Notes under the pieces: model-generated
Seen by the model: the letters and a program-made list of their open reading frames with translations, nothing else
Told to the model about the DNA's origin: nothing
The model's database searches: none
Assembly: GCA_049296695.1 (NCBI GenBank)
Contig: JBAQSX010000183.1
Location: 16,540 to 80,539 of the forward strand
Direction: 5' to 3'
DNA: 64,000 bases
Source: UBA10906 sp049296695
Lineage (GTDB): Bacteria; Pseudomonadota; Gammaproteobacteria; Methylococcales; Methylomonadaceae
In this document: one piece after another, positions 7,939-16,740 of the stretch
Layout of the letters: each line of letters begins with the position of its first letter
How positions within the stretch are numbered: the first letter of the stretch is position 1
Made by a program: the position numbers and the translations under genes

Positions 7939-9561
7939 TTAACGTCTAAATTGATGCGCGGCTAAGACAAAGCCTGAAAACAGCGGATGACCTTTGCGTG
8001 GGGTTGAAGTAAATTCAGGGTGAAATTGACACGCCAAAAACCACGGATGCTCAGGAATTTCAACCACTTCCACTAAACGCCCATCAATGGACTTGCCTGA
8101 AAAACGCATACCAGCGGATTCCAAACGCTCAAAATAATGGTTATTAAATTCATAACGGTGGCGATGACGTTCGGTAATTACGTCTTTTTGATACAAGCTA
8201 TAAGCTAAGGTATCGTGTTGCAAACGGCATTGTTGTGTACCTAAGCGCATTGAACCGCCCAAATCGCTGTTTTCATCGCGGGTTTGCACTTGTCCGCACT
8301 CGCTCATCCATTCGGTAATTAAACCAATCACAGGGTGCGGTGAGGTGGGTAAAAATTCGGTGCTGTGCGCGCCTTCTAAACCTGCCACGTCTCTGGCAAA
8401 TTCAATCACTGCCGCTTGCATTCCTAAGCAAATGCCTAAATAGGGGATGTTGTTTTCTCTAGCGTAACGGGCGGTGGCGATTTTGCCTTCTACGCCGCGC
8501 TCACCAAAACCACCGGGGACTAAAATGGCATCGAGATTTTTTAAACGCGCTGTGCCTTCTTCTTCAATTAATTCAGAGTCAATGTATTGAATATTGACTT
8601 TAATGCGAGTGCGAATACCTGCATGAATTAACGCCTCATTCAAAGACTTATACGCGTCTAGGTGGTCAACATATTTGCCGACAATGGCAATAGTGACTTC
8701 ATGCTCAGGATTAGTTAGCGCGTGAATCACCGCTTTCCATTCGCTTAAATCCGCAGGTGGCACGTCTAAACGCAAACGATGCACGACGATTTCATCTAAG
8801 CCTTGCTCGTGTAACATTAACGGAATGCGATAAATAGTATCGGCATCTACCGCGCAAATCACCGCACGTTCTTCCACGTTAGTAAATAAGGCAATTTTGC
8901 GGCGTTCACTCACTGGCACGGGTTGTTCTGAACGACAAATTAAAATATCGGGTTGAATACCGATGGTGCGTAATTCTTTAACTGAGTGTTGCGTGGGTTT
9001 GGTTTTAATTTCACCTGCGGAGCGAATATAAGGCACTAAAGTTAAATGAATAAATAAAGAGCGGTCGCTTCCTAATTCAAAACGCATTTGCCGAATCGCT
9101 TCTAAAAATGGCAAAGATTCAATATCGCCCACTGTGCCACCGACTTCAATTAAGGCAACGTCCATGCCTTCCGCGCTGGCATAAACACGGCGTTTAATTT
9201 CATCGGTAATATGCGGAATCACCTGCACGGTCGCGCCTAAATAATCGCCTTTACGTTCACGGCGCAACACGCTGTCGTAGACTTGCCCTGTGGTGAAATT
9301 ATTTTTGCGGGTCATGGTGGTTTTTAAAAACCGTTCGTAATGCCCTAAATCTAAATCGGTTTCCGCGCCGTCTTCGGTGACAAAGACCTCGCCGTGTTGA
9401 AACGGACTCATGGTGCCGGGGTCGAGGTTAATATAGGGGTCGAGCTTGGTCATGGTGACTTTTAAGCCCCGCGCTTCCAAAATCGCGGCAAGTGAAGAAG
9501 CGGCAATGCCTTTGCCTAGTGACGACACCACGCCGCCTGTAATAAAAATATATTTGGTCAT
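7939..9561 (-). CDS. pyrG: CTP synthase
   Basis: Makes CTP from UTP, ATP and glutamine. 540 residues, the normal length. The synthetase domain opens with KYIFITGGVVSSLGKGIAAS and has KLDPYINLDPGTMSPFQHGE and LGHYERFL. The C-terminal class I amidotransferase domain has the nucleophile elbow GICLGMQ (Cys378) and the HPEF histidine-glutamate pair near residue 515. It heads the pyrG–kdsA–eno series on the minus strand. Product inhibition by CTP is typical of the family; nothing in the upstream sequence shows a specific attenuator. Confidence 0.98.
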   Translation of the reverse strand: MTKYIFITGGVVSSLGKGIAASSLAAILEARGLKVTMTKLDPYINLDPGTMSPFQHGEVFVTEDGAETDLDLGHYERFLKTTMTRKNNFTTGQVYDSVLRRERKGDYLGATVQVIPHITDEIKRRVYASAEGMDVALIEVGGTVGDIESLPFLEAIRQMRFELGSDRSLFIHLTLVPYIRSAGEIKTKPTQHSVKELRTIGIQPDILICRSEQPVPVSERRKIALFTNVEERAVICAVDADTIYRIPLMLHEQGLDEIVVHRLRLDVPPADLSEWKAVIHALTNPEHEVTIAIVGKYVDHLDAYKSLNEALIHAGIRTRIKVNIQYIDSELIEEEGTARLKNLDAILVPGGFGERGVEGKIATARYARENNIPYLGICLGMQAAVIEFARDVAGLEGAHSTEFLPTSPHPVIGLITEWMSECGQVQTRDENSDLGGSMRLGTQQCRLQHDTLAYSLYQKDVITERHRHRYEFNNHYFERLESAGMRFSGKSIDGRLVEVVEIPEHPWFLACQFHPEFTSTPRKGHPLFSGFVLAAHQFRR

Positions 9562-9669
9562 GAGAATAGTGATTTGCGTAGAAAGACGCGCTTAAAGCGC
9601 GTGGTGAAATACAGGCATTTTAATCGACTATGCCCTGTGCGTCATGGTGTTTATGGTTTGTGTAAGCGT

Positions 9670-9822
9670 TTAAGGTTGCTTGTGATAGATTTTGCAGACT
9701 AATTCATAAAACCATTGTGGACGAAATGAAACCACCCATATTAAAAATAAGCCCGATATTGGAATTGGGCCTATTTCTAATAAGGTAATCACTAATAAAA
9801 TTAATACAATTAAAAAGCGCAC
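9670..9822 (-). CDS. Small conserved membrane protein
   Basis: 50 residues from a GTG start with AAGG 8 nt upstream. MRFLIVLILLVITLLEIGPI is one hydrophobic helix and PISGLFLIWVVSFRPQWFYE a second short one ending in a basic-aromatic segment. I recall short gammaproteobacterial proteins with an IGPIP…RPxWF pattern, but no function is known to me. It lies 109 nt upstream of pyrG on the same strand; the space up to 10036 holds nothing else I can support. Confidence 0.6.
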   Translation of the reverse strand: MRFLIVLILLVITLLEIGPIPISGLFLIWVVSFRPQWFYELVCKIYHKQP

Positions 9823-10036
9823 GATAATTACCTTAAGCAAAGCAGATGAATAACAGATAATAAATTAGCTTTACTATTTTTTAAAACACACCTAATTATT
9901 GTATAAAATTTAAAACTAAAAATTTTAATTCACTAAAAACCAAGATAATTGTATTTTTTAAATTAAGGTGGTGCGTTTAAATATACCTTTAAACGCGCTC
10001 ACCTTAATAGTTCACAAAAATTATTATTTATAACAA

Positions 10037-10288
10037 TTAAGGACGTTGCGGGTATTCACCATAAAAACAAATAATATATCGAGATTGACCTTCACCATCA
10101 ATACTACTAACTGCGGGCAAATTGGGTAATGCAAATGTCTGTTGCCCATCACCACCATAGATAGTGCCAATTATTGAGCTTAATACTGGATATTGTTGAA
10201 TGTTCAATAAACTGCCATCACAAAAAAGCCAATTTTCAGGGGCATAATTACCTCCAAAAAGAACGATAGTTCCGACATAATTATTCAT
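10037..10288 (-). CDS. Phage tail-collar-like domain protein
   Basis: 83 residues from ATG at 10288, chosen because GGAG lies 6 nt upstream. NNYVGTIVLFGGNYAPENWL then FCDGSLLNIQQYP, GTIYGGDGQQTFALPNLP and RYIICFYGEYP is a complete but minimal tail-collar (MdpB / 'microcystin-dependent protein') domain. Such proteins often occur singly or in small families in bacteria and are thought to be lectin- or tail-fibre-like. No other phage gene is nearby, so it is not part of a visible prophage. Confidence 0.8.
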   Translation of the reverse strand: MNNYVGTIVLFGGNYAPENWLFCDGSLLNIQQYPVLSSIIGTIYGGDGQQTFALPNLPAVSSIDGEGQSRYIICFYGEYPQRP

Positions 10289-10473
10289 GTTTAACTCCAA
10301 AAATTAATTTTCACACTATGTTACACAAAGTAACGATTAAAAATTACGAACAATCAAAAAATTAATTCGTAATTACCAAAGTCAATAACTTTGCAAAGTT
10401 ATCAGACTATTCTTTAACAATCAATTAAAAATCGATTATTTGATTTTGTTCAAGTGTACTGCTAATAATTAAA

Positions 10474-11301
10474 TTACTCAACCGTCCATTGCACTAAACC
10501 GCTATAAGCGGTAACTAATACAACCACGCCAAAAATGATACGATACCACGCAAATATTATGAAATCATTATGACTGATGTAACGCAATAAGGCTTTTATC
10601 GCTAGAATCGCGCTAAAGAAAGCGGTAATAATGCCCATTAAAAAATACGGGGCTTCACTGGCAAATTCTAATAATTCACGGTGTTTATAAATATCATACA
10701 GGCTAGCCATTAATAAAGTCGGAATGGCTAGAAAAAATGAAAACTCAATAGTCGCTTTGCGTGATAGTCCAAATAATAAACCACCAATAATTGTCGCGCC
10801 TGAACGTGATGTCCCCGGAATTAACGCTAAAGCTTGAGCGCAACCTAATTTTAACGCGTCTAATGGCGTTAATTGGTCTACATCGGTAATGGTCATACTA
10901 TGTTCGCGCTTTTCTGCCCAAATAATAATAATGCCACCAATAATAAAGGCTAAGGCTACAGGCACGGGTTTAAATAAAGCGTCTTTAATAGCATGACCGA
11001 ATAAAAATCCAATACTGGCTAAAGGTAAAAAGGCAATAGCGATATTTAAAGCGAATTTTCTCGCATTGGCTTGTGTGGGTAATTCAATAAAAGTAGTAAT
11101 TAATTTAGCGCGATATTCCCAGCATACCGCTAAAATTGAACCCATTTGCACCACTACGGCAAATAATTTACCGCGCATATCATTAAAATGTAATAAATCT
11201 TCGGCTAACACTAAATGACCTGTGCTAGAAATTGGTAAAAATTCGGTTAAGCCTTCAACAATACCTAAGATAAAGGCTTTTAATAAAATAATTAAATCCA
11301 T
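10474..11301 (-). CDS. uppP: Undecaprenyl-diphosphatase
   Basis: Dephosphorylates undecaprenyl diphosphate to recycle the lipid carrier for peptidoglycan and O-antigen; integral membrane, periplasm-facing active site. 275 residues from ATG at 11301, which puts MDLIILLKAFILGIVEGLTE at the N-terminus as in other UppP/BacA proteins; an upstream in-frame ATG would add 17 unlikely residues. Signature motifs are GLTEFLPISSTGHL and LIPGTSRSGATI. About eight hydrophobic segments are visible. It is downstream of nadK on the same strand with a palindromic repeat between them. Confidence 0.95.
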   Translation of the reverse strand: MDLIILLKAFILGIVEGLTEFLPISSTGHLVLAEDLLHFNDMRGKLFAVVVQMGSILAVCWEYRAKLITTFIELPTQANARKFALNIAIAFLPLASIGFLFGHAIKDALFKPVPVALAFIIGGIIIIWAEKREHSMTITDVDQLTPLDALKLGCAQALALIPGTSRSGATIIGGLLFGLSRKATIEFSFFLAIPTLLMASLYDIYKHRELLEFASEAPYFLMGIITAFFSAILAIKALLRYISHNDFIIFAWYRIIFGVVVLVTAYSGLVQWTVE

Positions 11302-11341
11302 CTGAGTTTTTAAAAGTAATAAGTAAAAAAGATTAGCGTAG

Positions 11342-11362
11342 AGACGTTGCACTGCAACGTCT
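11342..11362. repeat. Dispersed palindrome, family D, copy 1
   Basis: AGACGTTGCA and TGCAACGTCT arms around a single base form a near-perfect 21-bp palindrome between nadK and uppP. The same sequence with one change recurs at 49617-49637 inside the start of another gene. Confidence 0.7.
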
Positions 11363-11392
11363 TATATTAAAGATTAATGAAAAAGCTAATAT

Positions 11393-12265
11393 CTATCCCC
11401 CGCTCCAATGTAATTTATTACGCAAAATAGAAAAGAAATCATGCTGTTTAGGATGTAAAATCCTAATTGGAATCGGTTCTTTTTTAATTAAAATTTTATC
11501 GCTAATTAATACATCGGGGATTTCAATATGGTCGCAAGTCACTAAAGCATTAATTTGTTTGGTTTGACAAAAACTAATTTCAATTTCTGCTGAATCATCA
11601 ATAACAATAGGACGATTCGATAAGGTATGTGGATTTAACGGCACTAATACTAAAGCTTGCAAAGCAGGATGTAAAATAGGCCCACCCGCAGATAAAGAAT
11701 AAGCCGTTGAACCTGTGGGCGTTGAAATAATTAAACCGTCAGAGCGTTGCGCATTTAAAAACACGCCATTAATTTTAGTAATAATTTCAATCATACTCGG
11801 TGTCACCCAACGATGCACCACCACTTCATTGACCGCAGTTTCTTCATGAATAATTTGATTATTGCGTATTATTTTAGCGCGTAATAAATGCCGCCTTTCT
11901 TCATTATAATCACCTTGTAATATCTCGTGCAGTTTTTGGGGCAAATCATTAGGTGAAATATCCACTAAAAAGCCTAATCGACCTAAATTAATACCAATTA
12001 AAGGAATATTATCAGCTACTATTGCGCGAGCGGCGGCTAAAAAAGTGCCATCACCACCTACAGCAATGACGACATCACAACATCTGCCTAATTGCTCAAT
12101 AGGACAAGCATTAACGCCTGTATTATTAATAAATTGTAGACTGTCGCTGGCAACTAATACGGTGTAGTGATATTGGCTTAAATAGCGGTGTAACACCGCT
12201 AGGGTCGCGCTGATACTGGCATCACTAGGTTTGCCAATGATGCCAACACGTTGGAAAGGAGTCAT
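11393..12265 (-). CDS. nadK: NAD kinase
   Basis: Phosphorylates NAD to NADP with ATP; cytosolic. 290 residues. The GGDGTFLAAAR motif (70-80) holds the catalytic aspartate, GINLGRLGFL follows, and TGSTAYSLSAGGPI is the substrate-binding motif; NPHTLSNRPIVI completes the family pattern. The start MTPFQRVGIIGK sits at the expected place. In many gammaproteobacteria nadK is next to recN or grpE; here uppP follows it. Confidence 0.96.
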   Translation of the reverse strand: MTPFQRVGIIGKPSDASISATLAVLHRYLSQYHYTVLVASDSLQFINNTGVNACPIEQLGRCCDVVIAVGGDGTFLAAARAIVADNIPLIGINLGRLGFLVDISPNDLPQKLHEILQGDYNEERRHLLRAKIIRNNQIIHEETAVNEVVVHRWVTPSMIEIITKINGVFLNAQRSDGLIISTPTGSTAYSLSAGGPILHPALQALVLVPLNPHTLSNRPIVIDDSAEIEISFCQTKQINALVTCDHIEIPDVLISDKILIKKEPIPIRILHPKQHDFFSILRNKLHWSGG

Positions 12266-12445
12266 GATAAAGATGCAAAAGCAATGAATAAAGAATGCTT
12301 GAATATATCAGACTTATTCATGGTGCGGGGATTTTTGTGTTAAGTTTTGAAAAAAATAGAGTAGTTAATTGTAAGCGCGTATTGTTTGAACGACAGAGTT
12401 TTTAAAAACAGTTAATAATATTTGAAGTTACGCAGAATTTATCAC

Positions 12446-12537
12446 TGTAGGGGCAAATCCTATTTGCCCTTGATAACAAATCGTAATTTACCATTAATAA
12501 CAAACCGTTGTAAAAAGGCGAATATGTCGCCCCTACA
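12446..12537. repeat. MITE-like inverted repeat, family F, copy 1
   Basis: GTAGGGGCAAAT near the left end faces TCGCCCCTAC at the right, with an inner AACAAA-rich core; a GAAGTTACGCAG motif lies just to the left. Related elements are at 26486-26603 and 44023-44095. It occupies most of the otherwise empty 416-bp gap between nadK and glgP; the remaining bases show only A/T-rich sequence. Confidence 0.75.
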
Positions 12538-12681
12538 TTTAACAACGCATCGTTATGAAAACTTCATCAATAGCTTTAGTGATTAACGTAACACGCTAAT
12601 ATTTTAATTGCCGCCATAATAATGTCATCATAGTCTTTTATAATGTGTGGTTTATTCTTTAACCTTTACTTATAGTCCATT

Positions 12682-15201
12682 ATGCCCACTCGAAAATTTA
12701 TTCTCAGTCATCCCAAGCCTTCGATTATTAAAATTCCTCAACAAGGCATGAAGAAAAAAGATTTTATCGAAGATTTTAAACAATACTATGTGCATTTATT
12801 AGGCAGAGATCAAAGTTGCAGATCACCTTATTATGCGGGTGAGGCTTTATCACTGGTAATACGCGATAGATTAATGGAGCGTTGGAAAAATACCCATAAT
12901 ACTTATAAACAAAACGAAAGCCGTCGTTTATTTTATTTATCAATGGAATTTTTAATGGGGCGCACTTTAAATAATGCCTTATTAAACTTAGGTATTGATG
13001 ATAAAGTCGATGAGGCTATGCACGATTTAGGCATTGAAATAGAAGAATTAATTGATAGTGAATTAGACGCGGGTTTGGGTAATGGCGGTTTAGGTCGATT
13101 AGCCGCCTGTTTTATTGATAGTTGCGCGACTTTACAATTACCCGTATTAGCTTATGGTCTGCGTTATGAATACGGTATGTTTACCCAAAATATTATTAAT
13201 GGTGAGCAGGTTGAAAAACCCGATCATTGGCTCAGACACGGTAATGTTTGGGAAATAGCGCGTATTGAATACTCACATCGTGTTAAATTCGGTGGCCATA
13301 CTGAAAGCTATATTGATAAATACGGCAAACAACGTTTTAAATGGGTCGCCACTAGTGATGTTTTAGCCGTGCCGTTTGATACGCCCATACCGGGTTATCG
13401 TAATAATACCGTTAATTCTTTGCGTTTATGGAAAGCAGTTGCTACTGAAGAATTTAATTTAGACGAATTTAATGCAGGTGATTATGCTGAAGCGGTTGCC
13501 ACTAAAATAGCCGCTGAAAACATTACTATGGTTCTATACCCCAATGATAATAATGAACAGGGTAAAGAATTACGTTTACGCCAACAATACTTTTTAGCCT
13601 CAGCGAGCCTGCAAGATGTATTAACCCATTGGGTAGCACGGCACGATAATGATTTCTCACAATTTGCTGAAAAGAATTGTTTTCAATTAAATGATACCCA
13701 TCCCAGTATTGCCGTGGCTGAATTAATGCGCTTATTATTGGATAATTATCACTTATCATGGGAAGACGCGTGGGCAATTACTAATAAAGTAATGGCTTAT
13801 ACTAATCATACTTTATTACCCGAAGCCTTGGAAAAATGGTCTGTGCCATTAATGCGTCATTTATTACCGCGTTTAATGGAGATTATTTTTGAAATTAATG
13901 CCCGTTTTATGGCAGAGGTTTCACGGCATTGGCCCGGTGATAATGAACGTTTGCGGCGCATGTCTATTATTGAAGAAGGCGATGTTCAACATGTGCGTAT
14001 GGCGTATTTAGCCATAGTGGGCAGTTTTTCAGTTAATGGCGTGGCGCAATTACATTCACAATTATTGCAACAGGGTTTATTTAATGATTTTTATCAATTA
14101 AGCCCGCACAAGTTTAATAATAAAACCAATGGCGTAACGCCGCGCCGTTGGTTGGCGGCTTGTAATCCGCAATTAGCGCATTTAATTACTGAAACTATTG
14201 GTGATGCTTGGATAACGGATTTATCACAATTAAAGAAATTAATTCCCTATGCTGAAAATGCCGCCTTTAGAAAACGCTGGCGTGATATTAAACAAGCCGC
14301 AAAACAACGTTTAATTGATTTTAAAAAACAACACCATGATATTGAATTGGATGTCAATGCTTTATTTGATGTGCAGGTAAAACGCATTCATGAATATAAA
14401 CGCCAGTTACTCAATGTGTTGCATGTGATTTATTTATACCATCGTATTAAAACAGGGCATACGCAAAACTGGGTGAATCGTTGTGTGTTAATTGGTGGTA
14501 AAGCCGCGCCGGGTTATCGCATGGCAAAAAGAATTATTAAGTTAATTAATAATGTTGCTAAAGTGATTAATGATGATGCGCAGGTTAATGATAAATTAAC
14601 GCTGTTTTTCTTAGCGGATTATCGGGTATCGGCAATGGAAAAAATTTGTCCGGGTGCTGATTTATCTGAGCAAATATCCACAGCGGGTAAAGAAGCCTCA
14701 GGTACGGGGAATATGAAATTAATGATGAATGGCGCGATTACTATTGGCACTTTAGATGGGGCTAATATTGAGATATTAGAAGAAGTGGGCGAGGAGAATT
14801 TCTTTTTATTTGGTTTAACTGAAGAACAAATTGCGCAAAAACGTCCCCATTATAATCCGCAAGCCATTATTGAGCAGGATGAAGATTTAAAACAAGTATT
14901 GCATTTATTAGAATCGGGACATTTTAATCAATTTGAAGCGCATATTTTTGATGAGTTAATTGCTTCAATTAAATCACCCCATGACCCGTGGATGACTATC
15001 GCTGATTTTCGCAGTTATGTTGATACTCAAAAACGGGTAGAAGATGCTTATCGTGATAAAGAACATTGGACAAAAATGAGTATTTTAAATTGCGCTAATA
15101 GTGGTAAGTTTTCCACTGATAGAACCATTGCTGAATATAATCGTGATATTTGGCATTTAACCCCGCAAGCGGTACAAGACCATGGGGTTTTGCATAAATA
15201 A
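12682..15201 (+). CDS. glgP: Glycogen phosphorylase
   Basis: Releases glucose 1-phosphate from glycogen or maltodextrin; cytosolic, pyridoxal-phosphate dependent. 839 residues. Motifs include RRLFYLSMEFLMGRTLNNAL, GLGNGGLGRLAACF, ALGYG-type LPVLAYGLRYEYGMF, and EASGTGNMKLMMNG, in which Lys679 binds the cofactor, followed by GTLDGANIE. The gene stands alone, with no other glycogen genes nearby. The next gene is convergent, with a palindromic repeat between. Confidence 0.97.
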   Translation: MPTRKFILSHPKPSIIKIPQQGMKKKDFIEDFKQYYVHLLGRDQSCRSPYYAGEALSLVIRDRLMERWKNTHNTYKQNESRRLFYLSMEFLMGRTLNNALLNLGIDDKVDEAMHDLGIEIEELIDSELDAGLGNGGLGRLAACFIDSCATLQLPVLAYGLRYEYGMFTQNIINGEQVEKPDHWLRHGNVWEIARIEYSHRVKFGGHTESYIDKYGKQRFKWVATSDVLAVPFDTPIPGYRNNTVNSLRLWKAVATEEFNLDEFNAGDYAEAVATKIAAENITMVLYPNDNNEQGKELRLRQQYFLASASLQDVLTHWVARHDNDFSQFAEKNCFQLNDTHPSIAVAELMRLLLDNYHLSWEDAWAITNKVMAYTNHTLLPEALEKWSVPLMRHLLPRLMEIIFEINARFMAEVSRHWPGDNERLRRMSIIEEGDVQHVRMAYLAIVGSFSVNGVAQLHSQLLQQGLFNDFYQLSPHKFNNKTNGVTPRRWLAACNPQLAHLITETIGDAWITDLSQLKKLIPYAENAAFRKRWRDIKQAAKQRLIDFKKQHHDIELDVNALFDVQVKRIHEYKRQLLNVLHVIYLYHRIKTGHTQNWVNRCVLIGGKAAPGYRMAKRIIKLINNVAKVINDDAQVNDKLTLFFLADYRVSAMEKICPGADLSEQISTAGKEASGTGNMKLMMNGAITIGTLDGANIEILEEVGEENFFLFGLTEEQIAQKRPHYNPQAIIEQDEDLKQVLHLLESGHFNQFEAHIFDELIASIKSPHDPWMTIADFRSYVDTQKRVEDAYRDKEHWTKMSILNCANSGKFSTDRTIAEYNRDIWHLTPQAVQDHGVLHK

Positions 15202-15228
15202 TGATGGCTAATTAATATCAAAGCTTTC

Positions 15229-15254
15229 GGAGTTCAAACCTAGGTTTGAACTCC
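15229..15254. repeat. Dispersed palindrome, family A, copy 1
   Basis: A perfect 26-bp palindrome: GGAGTTCAAACC on the left is mirrored by GGTTTGAACTCC on the right around CTAG. It lies between convergent glgP and the FAD hydroxylase gene. Family copies: 28741, 28851, 29834 and 40632. Confidence 0.85.
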
Positions 15255-15275
15255 AAGTAAAAGAGCTATTGGGTA

Positions 15276-16508
15276 TTACAAAATAACCTGCCCACGCGCT
15301 AATTTGGGTAAATTACCTTTTAAACCCATCGCATTACGCATCACTTCTAATTTAGCAGGGGCAACGCGTTCTGCTAAACCTAAACCTAAATTGCGTAAAA
15401 ATTTAATCGGTAAAACATCATTGCTAAACACTTGATAAAACACATCCATGAGCGTCATCATTTTTAGATTTTCATGGCGGCGCATTTTTTCATAACGTTT
15501 CAATACCTGCATATCGGCAATAGATTGTCCTTGTTGCACGGCTTCTAAAATCACCTCAGCTAAGGCGGCGGCATCTAATAAACCGATATTAACCCCCTGT
15601 CCTGCCAGTGGATTGATGGTATGCGCGGCATCACCGACTAAAGCCACCCCTGCTTTAACATAATGCTGGGCATGTTGGCGTTTTAAAGGAAAAGTCGCTG
15701 TGCCTAAAACCGCAACAACTTGTCCTAAACACTCAGGAAAAGCACTCATTAACTCGTGTTTTAAGTCATCAAAAGGCAGACTGCTTAAGCGTTTGACTTC
15801 ATCGGGCGAGTTATACCAAACAATAGAACCGTAATTCCCTGTCAGCGGTAAAAACGCTTGCGGGCCGCTAGGCACAAAACGTTGCCAAGTAATATCTTGT
15901 TGACTTAGCTCAGTTTCAATATAAATCACGAGCGCGTGTTGTCCATAATCCCAACTAGTCACACCTAGCCCTACGCTTTGTCTGACGCGGGATTGCGCCC
16001 CATCGGCGGCAACGACTAGTTTCGCCTTTAAAACCCGCCCATCACTCAAACTAAGGCTAGTGTCTTGACCAATGCGATAATCGATTTTATCGATAGTAAT
16101 CGGACAAATTAGACTGATATTGGCAAAATCGGCTAAGCGTTCGAGTAAAGCTAATTGAGTGATGCGATTTTCAACAATATAGCCAAGTTCAGGGTAATTA
16201 ATATCATCACTGCAAAACTCAGTATCACCCGCAGTTTCCCAAACGCGCATCCGCCGAAACGGACACAAACGGCGATTAAGCACACCTTGCCACGCGCCCA
16301 CGGTTTCTAAAATATTTTTTGAGGCAATACTTAATGCCGAAACCCGCAAATCATGGGGTTGCTCGTGCGCAAATGCTTGTGGCTGACTGCTTTCTAGCAC
16401 GGCAACGCGCAGAGAACTATCACCCAAACCACAAGCCACCGCCGCCCCGACCATACCGCCGCCGACAATAACTACATCAAATTCATATTCAGAGCCGCTT
16501 TGTTTCAT
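15276..16508 (-). CDS. UbiH/UbiF/VisC/COQ6-family FAD-dependent hydroxylase
   Basis: Probably hydroxylates the ring of a ubiquinone precursor. 410 residues from ATG at 16508 (MKQSGSEYEFDVVIVGGG), which gives the dinucleotide-binding fold near the N-terminus; an upstream ATG would add 15 residues. GGGMVGAAVACGL is the FAD Rossmann motif, VAADGAQSRVRQ the middle DG motif, and GDAAHTINPLAGQGVNIGLLD the second FAD motif. Which ring position it modifies (UbiH, UbiI or UbiF type) cannot be decided from sequence alone. No other ubiquinone gene is adjacent. Confidence 0.9.
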   Translation of the reverse strand: MKQSGSEYEFDVVIVGGGMVGAAVACGLGDSSLRVAVLESSQPQAFAHEQPHDLRVSALSIASKNILETVGAWQGVLNRRLCPFRRMRVWETAGDTEFCSDDINYPELGYIVENRITQLALLERLADFANISLICPITIDKIDYRIGQDTSLSLSDGRVLKAKLVVAADGAQSRVRQSVGLGVTSWDYGQHALVIYIETELSQQDITWQRFVPSGPQAFLPLTGNYGSIVWYNSPDEVKRLSSLPFDDLKHELMSAFPECLGQVVAVLGTATFPLKRQHAQHYVKAGVALVGDAAHTINPLAGQGVNIGLLDAAALAEVILEAVQQGQSIADMQVLKRYEKMRRHENLKMMTLMDVFYQVFSNDVLPIKFLRNLGLGLAERVAPAKLEVMRNAMGLKGNLPKLARGQVIL

Positions 16509-16740
16509 TTCAATCACTAAAAATTGGTAAATATATAAGCGTGCAGTGTACAAGACTCTACTAAGAGTTTCAAAATAGTTTTGTTAAAAATAGACGCATT
16601 ATTGATATACATCCTATTTAAAATAGCCTACTAATACAGTAGATAATAAAAAATAATTGTGGCGGTAAATTCATTGTCTTATAGTTAGGCAATCAATTTA
16701 TTGCTACCATTATTTTAAAACCCGATAAGGCATAAACAAA

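Noticed and set aside
10037..10288. Prophage remnant around the tail-collar gene
   Set aside because: Neighbours are uppP, nadK and pyrG; no integrase, terminase or structural gene is present.
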